A stretch of DNA of 64,000 nucleotides from Nitrosarchaeum sp. (GCA_021414365.1 JAIOOR010000024.1:29863-93862); one strand, 5' to 3'. Shown: positions 44,393 through 53,212, numbered from the stretch's first letter. The notes: generated from the sequence alone by a model not told the origin. Numbers and translations: made by a program.

Positions 44393-46246
44393 CTAACTGT
44401 TTACTATTTCATCAAATCCTTCTAAACTCCAAATCTCTTCACATATTTTCTGATAAAGTTTCTGTCTTTCTATGATGTCTTGTTTTTTGAAATGCTCATA
44501 TGGTTTGAAAGGTATTTTTGATTCATTTTTGTATTTCATAAATGTTGGATTGTTTTCATAGCATTGATTAGACAATGTTTTTGCAAGCAAGTTCTGGCCA
44601 AAGTAATGAGATAACTTGTCTTCATATGGCAAGTCTCCATATGACTGATTGAATCCTTCTGGTATCAAAATTAATGCACCTAGTTTGTTTCTAAAGTCTT
44701 CAAATTCATGCTCTTGGTTGAATTCCTCTCTGTGCTCGGCAAATTTGTTTGCCCAAATATGCTCAATTTCATACGGTTTCTTTATCTCTCTGCTTATGTA
44801 GTCCTTGAAATCACTCTGAACCCCACATTTACTTTCAATATGGTTTGTTATTCTAGCTAAAATGAATTGAACTAGTCTCTTGTTTTGCTGGTGTAGCCTA
44901 AAGTTCATTACACCATCTAAATTCTCCTCAAATCCAATAATTTTCTCTTTTAGGATCTTGACTAACTCTTGTATGTCCTTGTTTCTAATCTCTTTAATCA
45001 AACTAAACATGGTGTATCTAATTGAGCTGGATCCTAGAGTCCTATAATTTACTGAACGATACACAATGAATGTTTCAAGGAACCTTGCAACCAGTGCTAT
45101 CTTTTTGTCGATTGTCTTGGCATCATCAGTTACTTTTATTGGTGACATGATAAGCGGATTGTAAAATGAAACAGGAAATCCTCTTGACTCTACATAGAAA
45201 ACATGCTCCAAACCTTTCTGTAAGTTCATTGACGCTTCGTAGATTTTGAGATGTAGTTTTGAGTAAAAATCAAATTGTATTTTTATGAAATCATAAAAAC
45301 TAGATGGTCCATTCAGGCCTAAAAGATTCTTGTTGTCTCTGACCCAACTATGAAATCTTGTTGATATCTTTTCAAAGTCTTCATTCTCTGCTCCCTTCTT
45401 TCCTGGTCTTATTGTCTCAGCATACTTTGCTCTCAACCAAGACTTGAAGAATTCTAGATCCTTTTCCTTGTCAATGTCGTGAAGATCGGCCATTCTGTTT
45501 TTCCACAATTCGTTTAGTGCTATTTTTTTTTCAGGTGACTCTACATTTGATAGTAGATATCCCTTTAGCATGTCTGTTGGAGTAAGGTTGAGACCTCTAT
45601 CGTTCATAGTCTCAAAAATTGTGTATGCATCTTCGTCTGAATACGTCTTGATTTCTACAAACATTACATTGTCTATCAACCAATCAATGAAATACGGTAA
45701 TGCCTTACCTTTGATCTCCTGTGGGAATAATTCTTCAATGTCATTGTATCTTTCCACTATGTTTTTTACTGATTCTGATTTTCCAGTTATTTCATACTCC
45801 TGATTGTTGTATATTGCATCAATGCAATCTTTTCTGTCAGGGATTTGCAAATTGTATGATTTTTCAGAATATTTCTCTGAAAAGATTAAATCATTAATCT
45901 GAACTTTTTCATTTTGAGATTTTTGTAAATTATTGAGATACATCAAAAGAAGAGTAATTGATGTGAGACGTTGTTGGCCATCTATGATTGACCTTTTGTT
46001 GTCTTTTAGACTGATGATAATTGAACCTAGATAATATTTTGAATAATTTTGAACGTTCTTTCGTTCATCTGATTCGTCATAATCTGATAGAAACTTGAAT
46101 TCCAAGTCTGCTAGTAATTGCTCAATTTGTTTTCTTTCCCATGCGTATTCTCTCTGAAAGACATCTATTTCGTACTTGTTTTTATCAAGAATCTCTCTGA
46201 CTGTTTTGGCGTCTGCCTTTACTGCATCGACTGTAGCTTTAGTCAT
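44393..46246 (-). CDS. DUF262/DUF1524 protein (GmrSD-type nuclease family)
   Basis: 617 residues. The N-terminal DUF262 half has 'YEIDVFQREYAWERKQIEQL' and 'SIIDGQQRLTSITLLLMYL', a ParB-like nucleotide-hydrolysing domain. The C-terminal DUF1524 half has 'YEIEHIWANKFAEHRE' and 'FRNKLGALILIPEGFNQS', a His-Me-finger nuclease. This combination defines GmrSD-type type IV restriction and several anti-phage systems. It converges with rad50, with one base between stops. Confidence 0.9.
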   Translation of the reverse strand: MTKATVDAVKADAKTVREILDKNKYEIDVFQREYAWERKQIEQLLADLEFKFLSDYDESDERKNVQNYSKYYLGSIIISLKDNKRSIIDGQQRLTSITLLLMYLNNLQKSQNEKVQINDLIFSEKYSEKSYNLQIPDRKDCIDAIYNNQEYEITGKSESVKNIVERYNDIEELFPQEIKGKALPYFIDWLIDNVMFVEIKTYSDEDAYTIFETMNDRGLNLTPTDMLKGYLLSNVESPEKKIALNELWKNRMADLHDIDKEKDLEFFKSWLRAKYAETIRPGKKGAENEDFEKISTRFHSWVRDNKNLLGLNGPSSFYDFIKIQFDFYSKLHLKIYEASMNLQKGLEHVFYVESRGFPVSFYNPLIMSPIKVTDDAKTIDKKIALVARFLETFIVYRSVNYRTLGSSSIRYTMFSLIKEIRNKDIQELVKILKEKIIGFEENLDGVMNFRLHQQNKRLVQFILARITNHIESKCGVQSDFKDYISREIKKPYEIEHIWANKFAEHREEFNQEHEFEDFRNKLGALILIPEGFNQSYGDLPYEDKLSHYFGQNLLAKTLSNQCYENNPTFMKYKNESKIPFKPYEHFKKQDIIERQKLYQKICEEIWSLEGFDEIVNS

Positions 46247-46343
46247 TTTATCAATACTGTTTTTCTATTAACTTAAACATTTACCGTTGACTCTGAGGGC
46301 TCCCTCGTTGTCCTTTTATTCTTTGTAAAATACACTTATCATC

Positions 46344-46802
46344 ATGATTAACTTGACAATAGACTTTGAATGGAACTCTGTCTTAGAAAACAAATCTGAT
46401 CAGTATGTCTTCCCAAATATAGTAACTGACTATATGCGACAAAAATATCGAATGCCAGCAATCTACAGATGGATTGTAGACAGTGATGGAATGATAGAAT
46501 CCATTTACATTGGAGAAACAGTGGAACTCTGCCCGCGAAGAGTCTATGGATATCTGAATCCAGGACCCAGTCAAATGACAAACATTAGAATCAATAATCT
46601 ATTTGATGAGTTAATCAAAAGAGGAAAAATCATCCGATTGGAATATCTTGTCTTTTCTGATTTTTTATTCGATGGAAAAAAGATAACTGATCAAGATCTA
46701 ATTAAAAAAAATATACGTGTTCTGCTAGAGAACATCATGATAACTCATCACGAGAATGCTGGCGTTGTGATATTGAATCAAGCAATCAATTCAAAAGTAT
46801 GA
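46344..46802 (+). CDS. GIY-YIG-like nuclease-fold protein
   Basis: 152 residues. 'PAIYRWIVDSDG' followed by 'ESIYIGETVELCPRRVYGY' matches the two-strand plus Arg/Tyr pattern of a GIY-YIG endonuclease, though the first motif is IYR rather than GIY. A later acidic 'ENIMITHHENAG' could complete the site. It is divergent from the DUF262 gene and reads toward a small Cys-bearing ORF. Role in the defence island is inferred from neighbours. Assignment is moderate. Confidence 0.6.
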   Translation: MINLTIDFEWNSVLENKSDQYVFPNIVTDYMRQKYRMPAIYRWIVDSDGMIESIYIGETVELCPRRVYGYLNPGPSQMTNIRINNLFDELIKRGKIIRLEYLVFSDFLFDGKKITDQDLIKKNIRVLLENIMITHHENAGVVILNQAINSKV

Positions 46803-46810
46803 ACAATTCT

Positions 46811-47068
46811 CTATAACGTATAATCTTGTTTGCTAGAACATAACTTGCATCTTTGTAGATTCTTAACTGGTTTATTGTTAAGAGTTAGTATTTTTTCGTT
46901 TCTCAGATAACTAAATGCTTCTTCTTCAGTGGCCAGTACAGTCCCACCTGCTTCGTGATTCTTTAATCCTGTTTGGCATCTTGCATCAATGTCGTATTTC
47001 TCAGGATTTAGATGGATTCTAGAGATCTCAAAAAAGTCCACATTTATCAGATATTTTGCATCTGCCAT
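46811..47068 (-). CDS. Small protein with C-terminal CxxC, unknown
   Basis: 85 residues, ATG start: 'MADAKYLINVDFFEISR' then 'GGTVLATEEEAFSYLRNE' and the tail 'LQRCKLCSSKQDYTL'. The single CxxC and an earlier Cys could bind a metal, possibly in a dimer. No family is recognised. It converges with the GIY-YIG-like gene, with eight bases between stops. Confidence 0.6.
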   Translation of the reverse strand: MADAKYLINVDFFEISRIHLNPEKYDIDARCQTGLKNHEAGGTVLATEEEAFSYLRNEKILTLNNKPVKNLQRCKLCSSKQDYTL

Positions 47069-47207
47069 GATGTTTACATCTGTATGTGCATCTTAACTTT
47101 TTTCTTATCTGTTTACTGTTTCCGTAGTGCCTGAAACTACATATCCTTACCGTCTCACTAATTGTCCTTTTAATTCATCATATGATGAAATCTCGATATT
47201 AACTATT

Positions 47208-47225
47208 TATAGTACAGATACTATA
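47208..47225. promoter_or_regulatory. Operator palindrome 1 of the AbiE-like pair
   Basis: TATAGTA-CAGA-TACTATA, a perfect 7-bp inverted repeat. It is one of two 18-bp palindromes with the same outer half-site (TATAGT/ACTATA) whose centres are 22 bases apart, i.e. two helical turns. Confidence 0.75.
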
Positions 47226-47229
47226 ATAT

Positions 47230-47247
47230 TATAGTGTCTACACTATA
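47230..47247. promoter_or_regulatory. Operator palindrome 2 of the AbiE-like pair
   Basis: TATAGTG-TCTA-CACTATA, a perfect 7-bp inverted repeat ending 16 bases before the first ATG. It covers the expected core promoter, so a bound repressor would block transcription. The winged-helix first gene product is the likely binder. Confidence 0.75.
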
Positions 47248-47262
47248 GGAGTATGCGTAAAA

Positions 47263-48321
47263 ATGATGGAAACAGAATTCAGAATATTGGATATCCTCTC
47301 AAAAGAGATAGGCAATCCCATGTCTATAAACAAACTTACTGAAAAGATCAAGCAGACTCATGGCACTGCATACTATACCAACATACATGCAGAAACACAA
47401 CGCCTTGCAGAACAAAAGACACTACGATTGGAAAAGTCAGGCAAGTCACTAATAATAGATCTCAACTTTGAAAACTATCTGTTAATTGACCTTCTTGCAG
47501 AACTGGAACTAATCAGAAAACACAGATTCCTAGAAAAACGCCCAGAATTTCAGATGATAATGCTTGAGCTCAACACGTACATCAAAGACATTCCAATAAT
47601 AAAATCAATTGCAATAATAGAGCCAGAGAAAAATGCCAAGCTAAACAGAATTGAACTGCTCTTTATTCTAAGAAAGACACAAGATGAAAAGCAACTCTCT
47701 GATCTTGAAAATATAATGCACAGTCTTCAGCAAATTCATACCATCCGAATCGACTCGCTCTTTCTTTCAGATGAAAAGTTCATTGAACTATTAAAGTCAG
47801 AGGAAGCAAACACTGCAAAAGAAATCCTCTCAAACAAGATTATTTTGTTTTATCCGCAGACATTTTGGATGGAGATAAGAGAAGCAATAGAAAAGGGGAC
47901 AAGAATCAAAATAGATCATGAGACAAACCCAAATAAAATATCAGAAGAAGATACAGCATACAATCTTGCAAGGTTTGGCTACAAGGAAATCGGAACAAAA
48001 ATCACACACGGAAAACAAATAGGAATAGAGTACATCATCACTTCACTTTTACTTAAAGGAACTGCAAGAAGAATAGAGGCCATACCAATAATTATTGCAA
48101 AAAACGAGAACAAGATAAATTATAATTTACTATTATTTCTCTCAAAGAAATACAAGATATTTTCAGAACTTTATGGAATACTCAAGGCAGTCAACCAGAT
48201 AAAACCAATGAAGACACTTATGAAATTACTCAAGGGCGATATAGCAAAGGGGCAGAAAAACATCAAGTACAACCTAGATGAAATGGAAAAGAAGATGAGG
48301 CTCTACAATGTCTTTGAATAA
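47263..48321 (+). CDS. Winged-helix antitoxin-like protein (AbiEi-type role)
   Basis: 352 residues. The first ~75 form a winged helix ('FRILDILSKEIGNPMSINKL', 'AETQRLAEQKTLRLEK'). The middle ('IKSIAIIEPEKNAKLNRIEL') resembles a nucleotidyltransferase core with acidic positions reduced. The C-terminal ~130 residues are helical and unrecognised. It overlaps the DUF6036-like nucleotidyltransferase gene by 14 bases and is preceded by two palindromes, the arrangement of AbiE toxin-antitoxin systems in which the first protein represses its own promoter. Equivalent function is inferred; sequence similarity to AbiEi was not tested. Confidence 0.65.
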   Translation: MMETEFRILDILSKEIGNPMSINKLTEKIKQTHGTAYYTNIHAETQRLAEQKTLRLEKSGKSLIIDLNFENYLLIDLLAELELIRKHRFLEKRPEFQMIMLELNTYIKDIPIIKSIAIIEPEKNAKLNRIELLFILRKTQDEKQLSDLENIMHSLQQIHTIRIDSLFLSDEKFIELLKSEEANTAKEILSNKIILFYPQTFWMEIREAIEKGTRIKIDHETNPNKISEEDTAYNLARFGYKEIGTKITHGKQIGIEYIITSLLLKGTARRIEAIPIIIAKNENKINYNLLLFLSKKYKIFSELYGILKAVNQIKPMKTLMKLLKGDIAKGQKNIKYNLDEMEKKMRLYNVFE

Positions 48322-48811
48322 GCAGACTCTGTTCGACTTTCTAGAAGAGCTGGACAAGGAGGCTAAAAAGCCGATGATCATTGTAGCGGTAGGAGGCACG
48401 GCCATGACTCTAGTAAATGCCAAGCCATCCACTCTAGATGTGGATTTTACAATTGCACAAGGATATGACGAGTTTTCAAGACTACTAAAAGAGATACCTC
48501 ATGGATTCAAAGTGGACCATTATCCAGACGGTGTGGTCTTTACACAGATGCTTCCAGATGATTATGTAAAGAAAAGCAAAAAGATCAAAAAGATGAAAAA
48601 TATACTTTTGATGACACTTGACCCACTTGACATCATAGTAACAAAGATTGGCAGACTCAACGAAAGAGACAAGGAAGACATTGCAACGTGCATCAAGAAA
48701 TTTCACATCACAAAAACGCAGATAAAGAAAAGAGCAAAGCAGGTAGTCTATGTCGGCAGGGAAGAAAACTATGAAATCAATCTGAATCACGTGATGAAGA
48801 ATTTTTTCTAG
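48308..48811 (+). CDS. Nucleotidyltransferase-fold toxin candidate (DUF6036/AbiEii-like)
   Basis: 167 residues. 'IIVAVGGTAMTLVNAKPS' followed by 'TLDVDFTIAQGYDEF' is the GG-x-DxD core of minimal nucleotidyltransferases, and 'LMTLDPLDIIVTKIGRLNER' with 'DKEDIATCIKKF' are typical of AbiEii/DUF6036 proteins. Such toxins add nucleotides to tRNA acceptor ends or modify other targets. The 14-base overlap with the upstream winged-helix gene implies tight coupling. GC is higher than in the flanks, as in the integrase that follows. Confidence 0.75.
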   Translation: MSLNKQTLFDFLEELDKEAKKPMIIVAVGGTAMTLVNAKPSTLDVDFTIAQGYDEFSRLLKEIPHGFKVDHYPDGVVFTQMLPDDYVKKSKKIKKMKNILLMTLDPLDIIVTKIGRLNERDKEDIATCIKKFHITKTQIKKRAKQVVYVGREENYEINLNHVMKNFF

Positions 48812-48970
48812 ATTCATCCCCATAATTGAAATTTAGTAAAAAGAAATATCACGAGTATACCATATACCAATCATGATTCAAGAAAATATGTTCTTGAGTC
48901 CCAGAAAAGCACCTACAAGGGAGCATGCCCCACTAGACCCGCCTCATTTTTGACATTTAACTAGGACACC

Positions 48971-50296
48971 TTGTTTACCATATCATTGGCAATCAGACTG
49001 AACAAAAAAGACGTCATACAGACTACCGAGGATGCACTCACTTTGTTTAGAAACGGAATAAAGTCAAAAGAGACTAGAGAGACATACGAAAAGCGACTAA
49101 AGGAATTTCTTTGCGGGACATTAGAGAATTATCTTGATGGCAATAAAGATATCAGAGAAAAGCAGCGTCAGCAAAGACTTGCCAACGGTGAGAGAAAAAA
49201 GATTGCATCAATACTTGATGCTGATTTTTCAGAAAGGGCAAGCGAGCTAGTCAAAAAAGCAAGAGAGAATCCAGATGAGATAATGGGAATGACACTTGCA
49301 TATTCTGCAAAACTAAAGGAACGATGCGAAAAGCCACAAGAGGATCCTGACTATCTAAACCCCAACACATTTCCAAACATGTTCAAGCCGATAAAGAAAC
49401 TATTCAAGATGAACGGCGTTCACTTTGAGTGGCAAAGAGTAGATGCAACCTTTCCAGAGAAAAAAACCAACCAAGACACAAGGGGATACACAAGAGAGGA
49501 AATTAGCACCATACTGAAATTTACAAATCCAATTGAGCGAGCAGTGACACTGGTTGCATCTTCTTCTGGAATGCGAAGGGCAGGATTTGATTTTACTTGG
49601 GATTGCATAAAACCAGTGTATCGCAGAGACGATAACCTTGCAATGGGAAGCTATGATGATGAGGATGATTCAGGTATCGTTTGTGGAATGATTACAGTGT
49701 ATGCCGGTTCCACTGAACAATACTTTGCATTATTCACACCTGAAGCTTGGGAATCCATCAAGACCTACAGAATACAGTGGCGCTCAGACGTTCTGAAAAA
49801 CCCAAGACCTGATGATCCGTTCCTGAAGAGAGCTGGAAACACCGTATCTGTTTTGAGCTGCGATGCAATGGCAAACAGGATGAACAAGGTTCTCAAAAAG
49901 GCAAAGATCAGAGAGCCACTAAAGGCAGGAAAAAGAAACTATGAGGTTCCAATAATGAACGGGTTTAGAAGATATTTCAACAAGATAAACAAGGAGGTGC
50001 TATCAAAGGACTCGCCTCTTGCAGCATTGATCAAAAAGGAGATGATGCTAAGCCACACTGGCCTGATAAAGCTTGACAAGAATTATTTCCAGACACAGTG
50101 GAAGGAACTGGTAGAAGAGTATGTCGAAGCAGTTCCGGCCCTTACCATATCGTCTGAAGAAAGGGTAAAGGCAGAAAACAAGACGCTGCGAAAAGAAAAT
50201 TCCGAGCTTGGAGTGACAAGACAGGAGCTAGAAGACATGAGAAAGGAGATCAGGCTGCTAAAGAAATACAACAAGAAAAATAACAAAAAAGACTAA
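48971..50296 (+). CDS. Tyrosine recombinase/integrase
   Basis: 441 residues. The N-terminal core-binding part ('GIKSKETRETYEKRLKEF') precedes a catalytic domain with Arg-I in 'VASSSGMRRAGFDFTW', the 'MNGFRRYFNKI' segment holding Arg-II, 'MMLSHTGLIKLDK' and a likely nucleophile Tyr in 'NYFQTQWKEL'. In many tyrosine recombinases a His precedes Arg-II where this has Asn. The C-terminal ~60 residues are coiled coil. It starts at TTG 48,971 (another TTG at 48,983); no ATG fits. GC is visibly higher than in neighbours. It marks a mobile element whose att sites I could not fix. Confidence 0.82.
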   Translation: MFTISLAIRLNKKDVIQTTEDALTLFRNGIKSKETRETYEKRLKEFLCGTLENYLDGNKDIREKQRQQRLANGERKKIASILDADFSERASELVKKARENPDEIMGMTLAYSAKLKERCEKPQEDPDYLNPNTFPNMFKPIKKLFKMNGVHFEWQRVDATFPEKKTNQDTRGYTREEISTILKFTNPIERAVTLVASSSGMRRAGFDFTWDCIKPVYRRDDNLAMGSYDDEDDSGIVCGMITVYAGSTEQYFALFTPEAWESIKTYRIQWRSDVLKNPRPDDPFLKRAGNTVSVLSCDAMANRMNKVLKKAKIREPLKAGKRNYEVPIMNGFRRYFNKINKEVLSKDSPLAALIKKEMMLSHTGLIKLDKNYFQTQWKELVEEYVEAVPALTISSEERVKAENKTLRKENSELGVTRQELEDMRKEIRLLKKYNKKNNKKD

Positions 50297-50450
50297 TCCA
50301 GTCTAGATTTTCTTATTCCAACAAACGCAAATATGATTTTGATTTGAACAGAAAAACCATGAAATCAAGAAATTTACTACCTAAACTATATTTTTTGGAT
50401 AGAATAAAACATCAAATAATTTTATTAAGTTAAGAATGTCCTAGAAATCA

Positions 50451-51011
50451 GTGGAAAAAAACATAGACTGTGATGATGATTTTCACAAAATCAAGGTATT
50501 TTCATCAGAAGATGAAAAATTAAAGTCACTCGGAGAATTACTGAGCAACAAATCTAGTAGAGATATCATAAGATTATTGATAGACAAAGAGATGTACATA
50601 AATGAAATTGCAAAGAAATTAGACATGAGAGTAAGCTTGATAATCCATCATTTACAAAAAATGGAATCTATAGGTTTACTTGAAATTACAAATAAGAAAA
50701 TAGCTCAAAAAGGTGAAGAGCATCGTTTTTTTAGAATCCCGCATGGAATGTTAATTTTTCCTGAGAAATCAGAATACGAAACAAATAATGGACTTTTAAA
50801 GAAAATCTTCAAAAAAAGTGTTAAATTTATGGTGATTGGCATGGTTGCATTTAGTTATTGGTTTTTGGAAAATTCAAATAAAGGGTCTTTAGATTCAGAT
50901 AGATCACAATTAGTTTCATTGATAGTTCCTTTATTGATTATTATAATTGGTTTACTCACAGAAAGATTGTTAACAAAAAAAGTTATCCAGAAAAAATTAC
51001 GAAAGTTGTAA
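50451..51011 (+). CDS. ArsR-like helix-turn-helix protein with C-terminal membrane helices
   Basis: 186 residues, GTG start. The winged helix spans about residues 25-90 ('NKSSRDIIRLLIDKEMYI', 'MRVSLIIHHLQKMESIGL'). Two hydrophobic helices follow ('VKFMVIGMVAFSYWFL' and 'LVSLIVPLLIIIIGLL'), placing the regulator at the membrane. Membrane-tethered HTH proteins of this type are frequent in archaea. It is convergent with the secreted protease at 51,144, and the target is unknown. Confidence 0.78.
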   Translation: MEKNIDCDDDFHKIKVFSSEDEKLKSLGELLSNKSSRDIIRLLIDKEMYINEIAKKLDMRVSLIIHHLQKMESIGLLEITNKKIAQKGEEHRFFRIPHGMLIFPEKSEYETNNGLLKKIFKKSVKFMVIGMVAFSYWFLENSNKGSLDSDRSQLVSLIVPLLIIIIGLLTERLLTKKVIQKKLRKL

Positions 51012-51143
51012 TTGATTCTCAAAAAAATCCAATAAGCAGAGAATTGTGAAACAAAATAATAACATATAACAATTTAGCGCTTGATTAAGTCTTGTTAATA
51101 TAAAATTGTGCTTTAGTAATAAAAAAAAGAAAAGGGAGGAAGA

Positions 51144-52310
51144 TTATCCAAGAACTGCGGTTGTACCAAGTTTTGAATTCATTTTCTCAACTGGCATGTG
51201 GTAATTTCCCCATGCATCACCAGCTGCTGCAACACCATACAAGTCTGTGTGGGTTGAAGTATCTACTACAGTTCCGCCACTATCCCCAGGACTCATTGGT
51301 GTGTTGGATCTTACTAATCCTGTAACATAGTAATCCCATACCAAAACAGTTTGGTTAATTGCAGATACTTGACCTGTAGTTACTCCAGTGGTTCGACCTG
51401 ATTTTGTGATAAAGTCGTTTTGTTGATTTGATGTTGACACTGTTGAATCTATATCGGGCGTGTTGTTGTTTGAAATGTAGACTTTGTTGTCAAATTCATT
51501 TGTATTTCCAGCAGCCCAACCACAATCACAATCCGTTCCCCAACTATGGGTTTCCTGATTTATGATTGCAAGAAAATCATTAGCTTCATCATCCACATCT
51601 TGTCCTACTTTGCCATCAAAACAATGGCCAGCGGTCACAAAACCTGTAACTCCTGATTTGGTCGCCTTGTAACCGAAACTACACAATTTACCGTCTTCCA
51701 TTCTTATCTCGTTACCGCCAATAGCTGGAACACATAATTGTTGATCAGTACAACTGAATTTTACAGCTGTATCTGACAGTACTACGTGCCATTGAGCACC
51801 TTCTGGCATGATTTCAGATATCTGGGAGATTTTAGCTGCAATATTTGATGAATTTACTTTGTCCTGATTCAAACCAATTTGAATCTCCTTTGTATCTAGG
51901 TGTATTCCAATACTAGTAACAAAATCTTTCAAGTCACTCTTGAACAATTCTTTTTCAAATTGTGCTTGTTCTTTCATCATTTTTTGTAATTGCGCTTCCG
52001 GAATGTTGTCTTGATGTGCAATTGCTTGCAGACGATCTAATTCATGATTTAGTTCATCAATTCTGTTTTGAGCATTTTCTGGTATGGATGCTTTACCTGA
52101 ATTAATTTGCTCTATCAAATTATTTCGTTCTTCAACAATTGCTCTAACATTTTCAATCTCTGCTTGATTTTCGATCATTTTGGCTCTGAGTTCTTCTGTT
52201 CTATCTCTATTAGTTTGCTCAGAATATGCACTACTCATACCATTAAATGGTATGATCATTGCAACAATCAAAGCACCAAATAAAGCGATTTTGATGTTAT
52301 TGTTTGTCAT
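51144..52310 (-). CDS. Secreted trypsin-like (S1) serine protease with coiled-coil N-terminus
   Basis: About 388 residues. The signal peptide is 'IKIALFGALIVAMIIPF', with the start at ATG 52,310; the open frame to 52,379 would hide the signal. Residues about 30-120 are a charged coiled coil ('EELRAKMIENQAEIENVR'). Then comes the protease fold: 'GFVTAGHCFDGK' with the catalytic His, an Asp in the following strand region, and 'MSPGDSGGTVVD' with the Ser. It resembles streptogrisin/alpha-lytic-type proteases, whose N-terminal segment is a folding chaperone; that role here is inference. Confidence 0.88.
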   Translation of the reverse strand: MTNNNIKIALFGALIVAMIIPFNGMSSAYSEQTNRDRTEELRAKMIENQAEIENVRAIVEERNNLIEQINSGKASIPENAQNRIDELNHELDRLQAIAHQDNIPEAQLQKMMKEQAQFEKELFKSDLKDFVTSIGIHLDTKEIQIGLNQDKVNSSNIAAKISQISEIMPEGAQWHVVLSDTAVKFSCTDQQLCVPAIGGNEIRMEDGKLCSFGYKATKSGVTGFVTAGHCFDGKVGQDVDDEANDFLAIINQETHSWGTDCDCGWAAGNTNEFDNKVYISNNNTPDIDSTVSTSNQQNDFITKSGRTTGVTTGQVSAINQTVLVWDYYVTGLVRSNTPMSPGDSGGTVVDTSTHTDLYGVAAAGDAWGNYHMPVEKMNSKLGTTAVLG

Positions 52311-52614
52311 TGAAAATACATAACATGTGATATTAATAAAAAATATGTCAATCCAGATTGAGCTAATTCTTATATTCATATTATCTAAATTTCTATCTAA
52401 ATTAAAAAACGAAGAAACTTGTAAAACAAAAAATCATTTATTTTATATTTCCAAAACAACATATAATTAACAATCATTTCAACGTCACTGATTTACCACA
52501 AACAGTTTAGTTTTTTTGAATAACTTTTTATTCGTATTAATCTGTCTGGGGATTTATTTCTAAAAATTAATCAAATCCCGTTGCATAATTACCAGAAAAT
52601 ACCATGATTTTTGC

Positions 52615-52761
52615 ATGATACGAAAAACCATCAAGTTAAACGAGCATAATGATTCTAAATTAAAAAAGATTGCAAATACTGAGAACCAAAAAAAGGTTAA
52701 AGAGATCAGGCATCTCATAGACAGAAAATTTGCCACTCTTGAACTGGAGAAAAAATCATGA
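52615..52761 (+). CDS. Small ribbon-helix-helix-like DNA-binding protein
   Basis: 48 residues: a short strand 'RKTIKLNEH', then two helices ('DSKLKKIANTENQKKV', 'KEIRHLIDRKFATLE'), the CopG/Arc pattern. ATG start. Its TGA overlaps the next ATG (ATGA), so the two are coupled. Such mini-regulators are typical of plasmids, viruses and toxin-antitoxin loci. It is too short for automatic ORF calls. Confidence 0.55.
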   Translation: MIRKTIKLNEHNDSKLKKIANTENQKKVKEIRHLIDRKFATLELEKKS

Positions 52762-52901
52762 GCCTTTCCCTTGAGTGCCCGCATGAGCCCAAGATATCAA
52801 AAAAGTACAGAGTCATGAACAACGAGCTGTATGAGGTGTTGGTCTGCAAGGATTGCAGAAACGATCCTGATTTGAAAGATTTTGAAGAAATTACTTTATG
52901 A
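52758..52901 (+). CDS. Small CxH/CxxC zinc-binding protein
   Basis: 47 residues: 'MSLSLECPHEPKISKKY' and 'YEVLVCKDCRNDPDLKDF'. Cys and His in 'CPH' plus 'CKDC' could form one zinc site. It overlaps the RHH-like gene by four bases. Its codons are richer in G and C than the surrounding DNA. Function is unknown. Confidence 0.55.
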   Translation: MSLSLECPHEPKISKKYRVMNNELYEVLVCKDCRNDPDLKDFEEITL

Positions 52902-52931
52902 ATAGATTTTTTTGATTTCCCACTTTTTTGG

Positions 52932-52944
52932 GATTACGCAGAAT
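52932..52944 (-). repeat. Partial inverted copy of the hairpin element
   Basis: GATTACGCAGAAT is the reverse complement of the ATTCTGCGTAATC core of copies A-C. It marks the left edge of the first repeat-rich block. Confidence 0.6.
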
Positions 52945-52983
52945 GTCAAACTGTAATACTAGATACAAAATTAGTGATTTTTC

Positions 52984-53173
52984 TGTGCCAAATTATAACT
53001 TGTGATAACTTGTAGCTGTTATTACTGGTTGTAGCTATTTTTGTTACGCATGATAAACTGGTACAAACAGCTATATCACGCATGAAATCAGAGTTATCAC
53101 TAAAATATCTGCTTGTAACGTGTGATTGCGTAATATCTGACATAAATCCCATATCAAGTTATAACTTGGCACA
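52984..53173. repeat. Repeat-rich block 1 with 19-bp terminal inverted repeats
   Basis: Left arm TGTGCCAAATTATAACTTG (52,984-53,002) and right arm CAAGTTATAACTTGGCACA (53,155-53,173) pair at 18 of 19 positions. Inside are further inverted words: GTGATAACT/AGTTATCAC and ACGCATGATA/TATCACGCATGA. No credible ORF is present. It stands immediately before hairpin copy A. Confidence 0.8.
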
Positions 53174-53212
53174 AAATGAAATTGCTAAATTTTCATGCGT
53201 GATAAGATGAAA

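Noticed and set aside
48812..48970. attachment site or tRNA fragment before the integrase
   Set aside because: Contains an imperfect stem (GATTCAAGA/TCTTGAGTC) and a GC-rich patch, but no tRNA arm or repeat copy could be matched.
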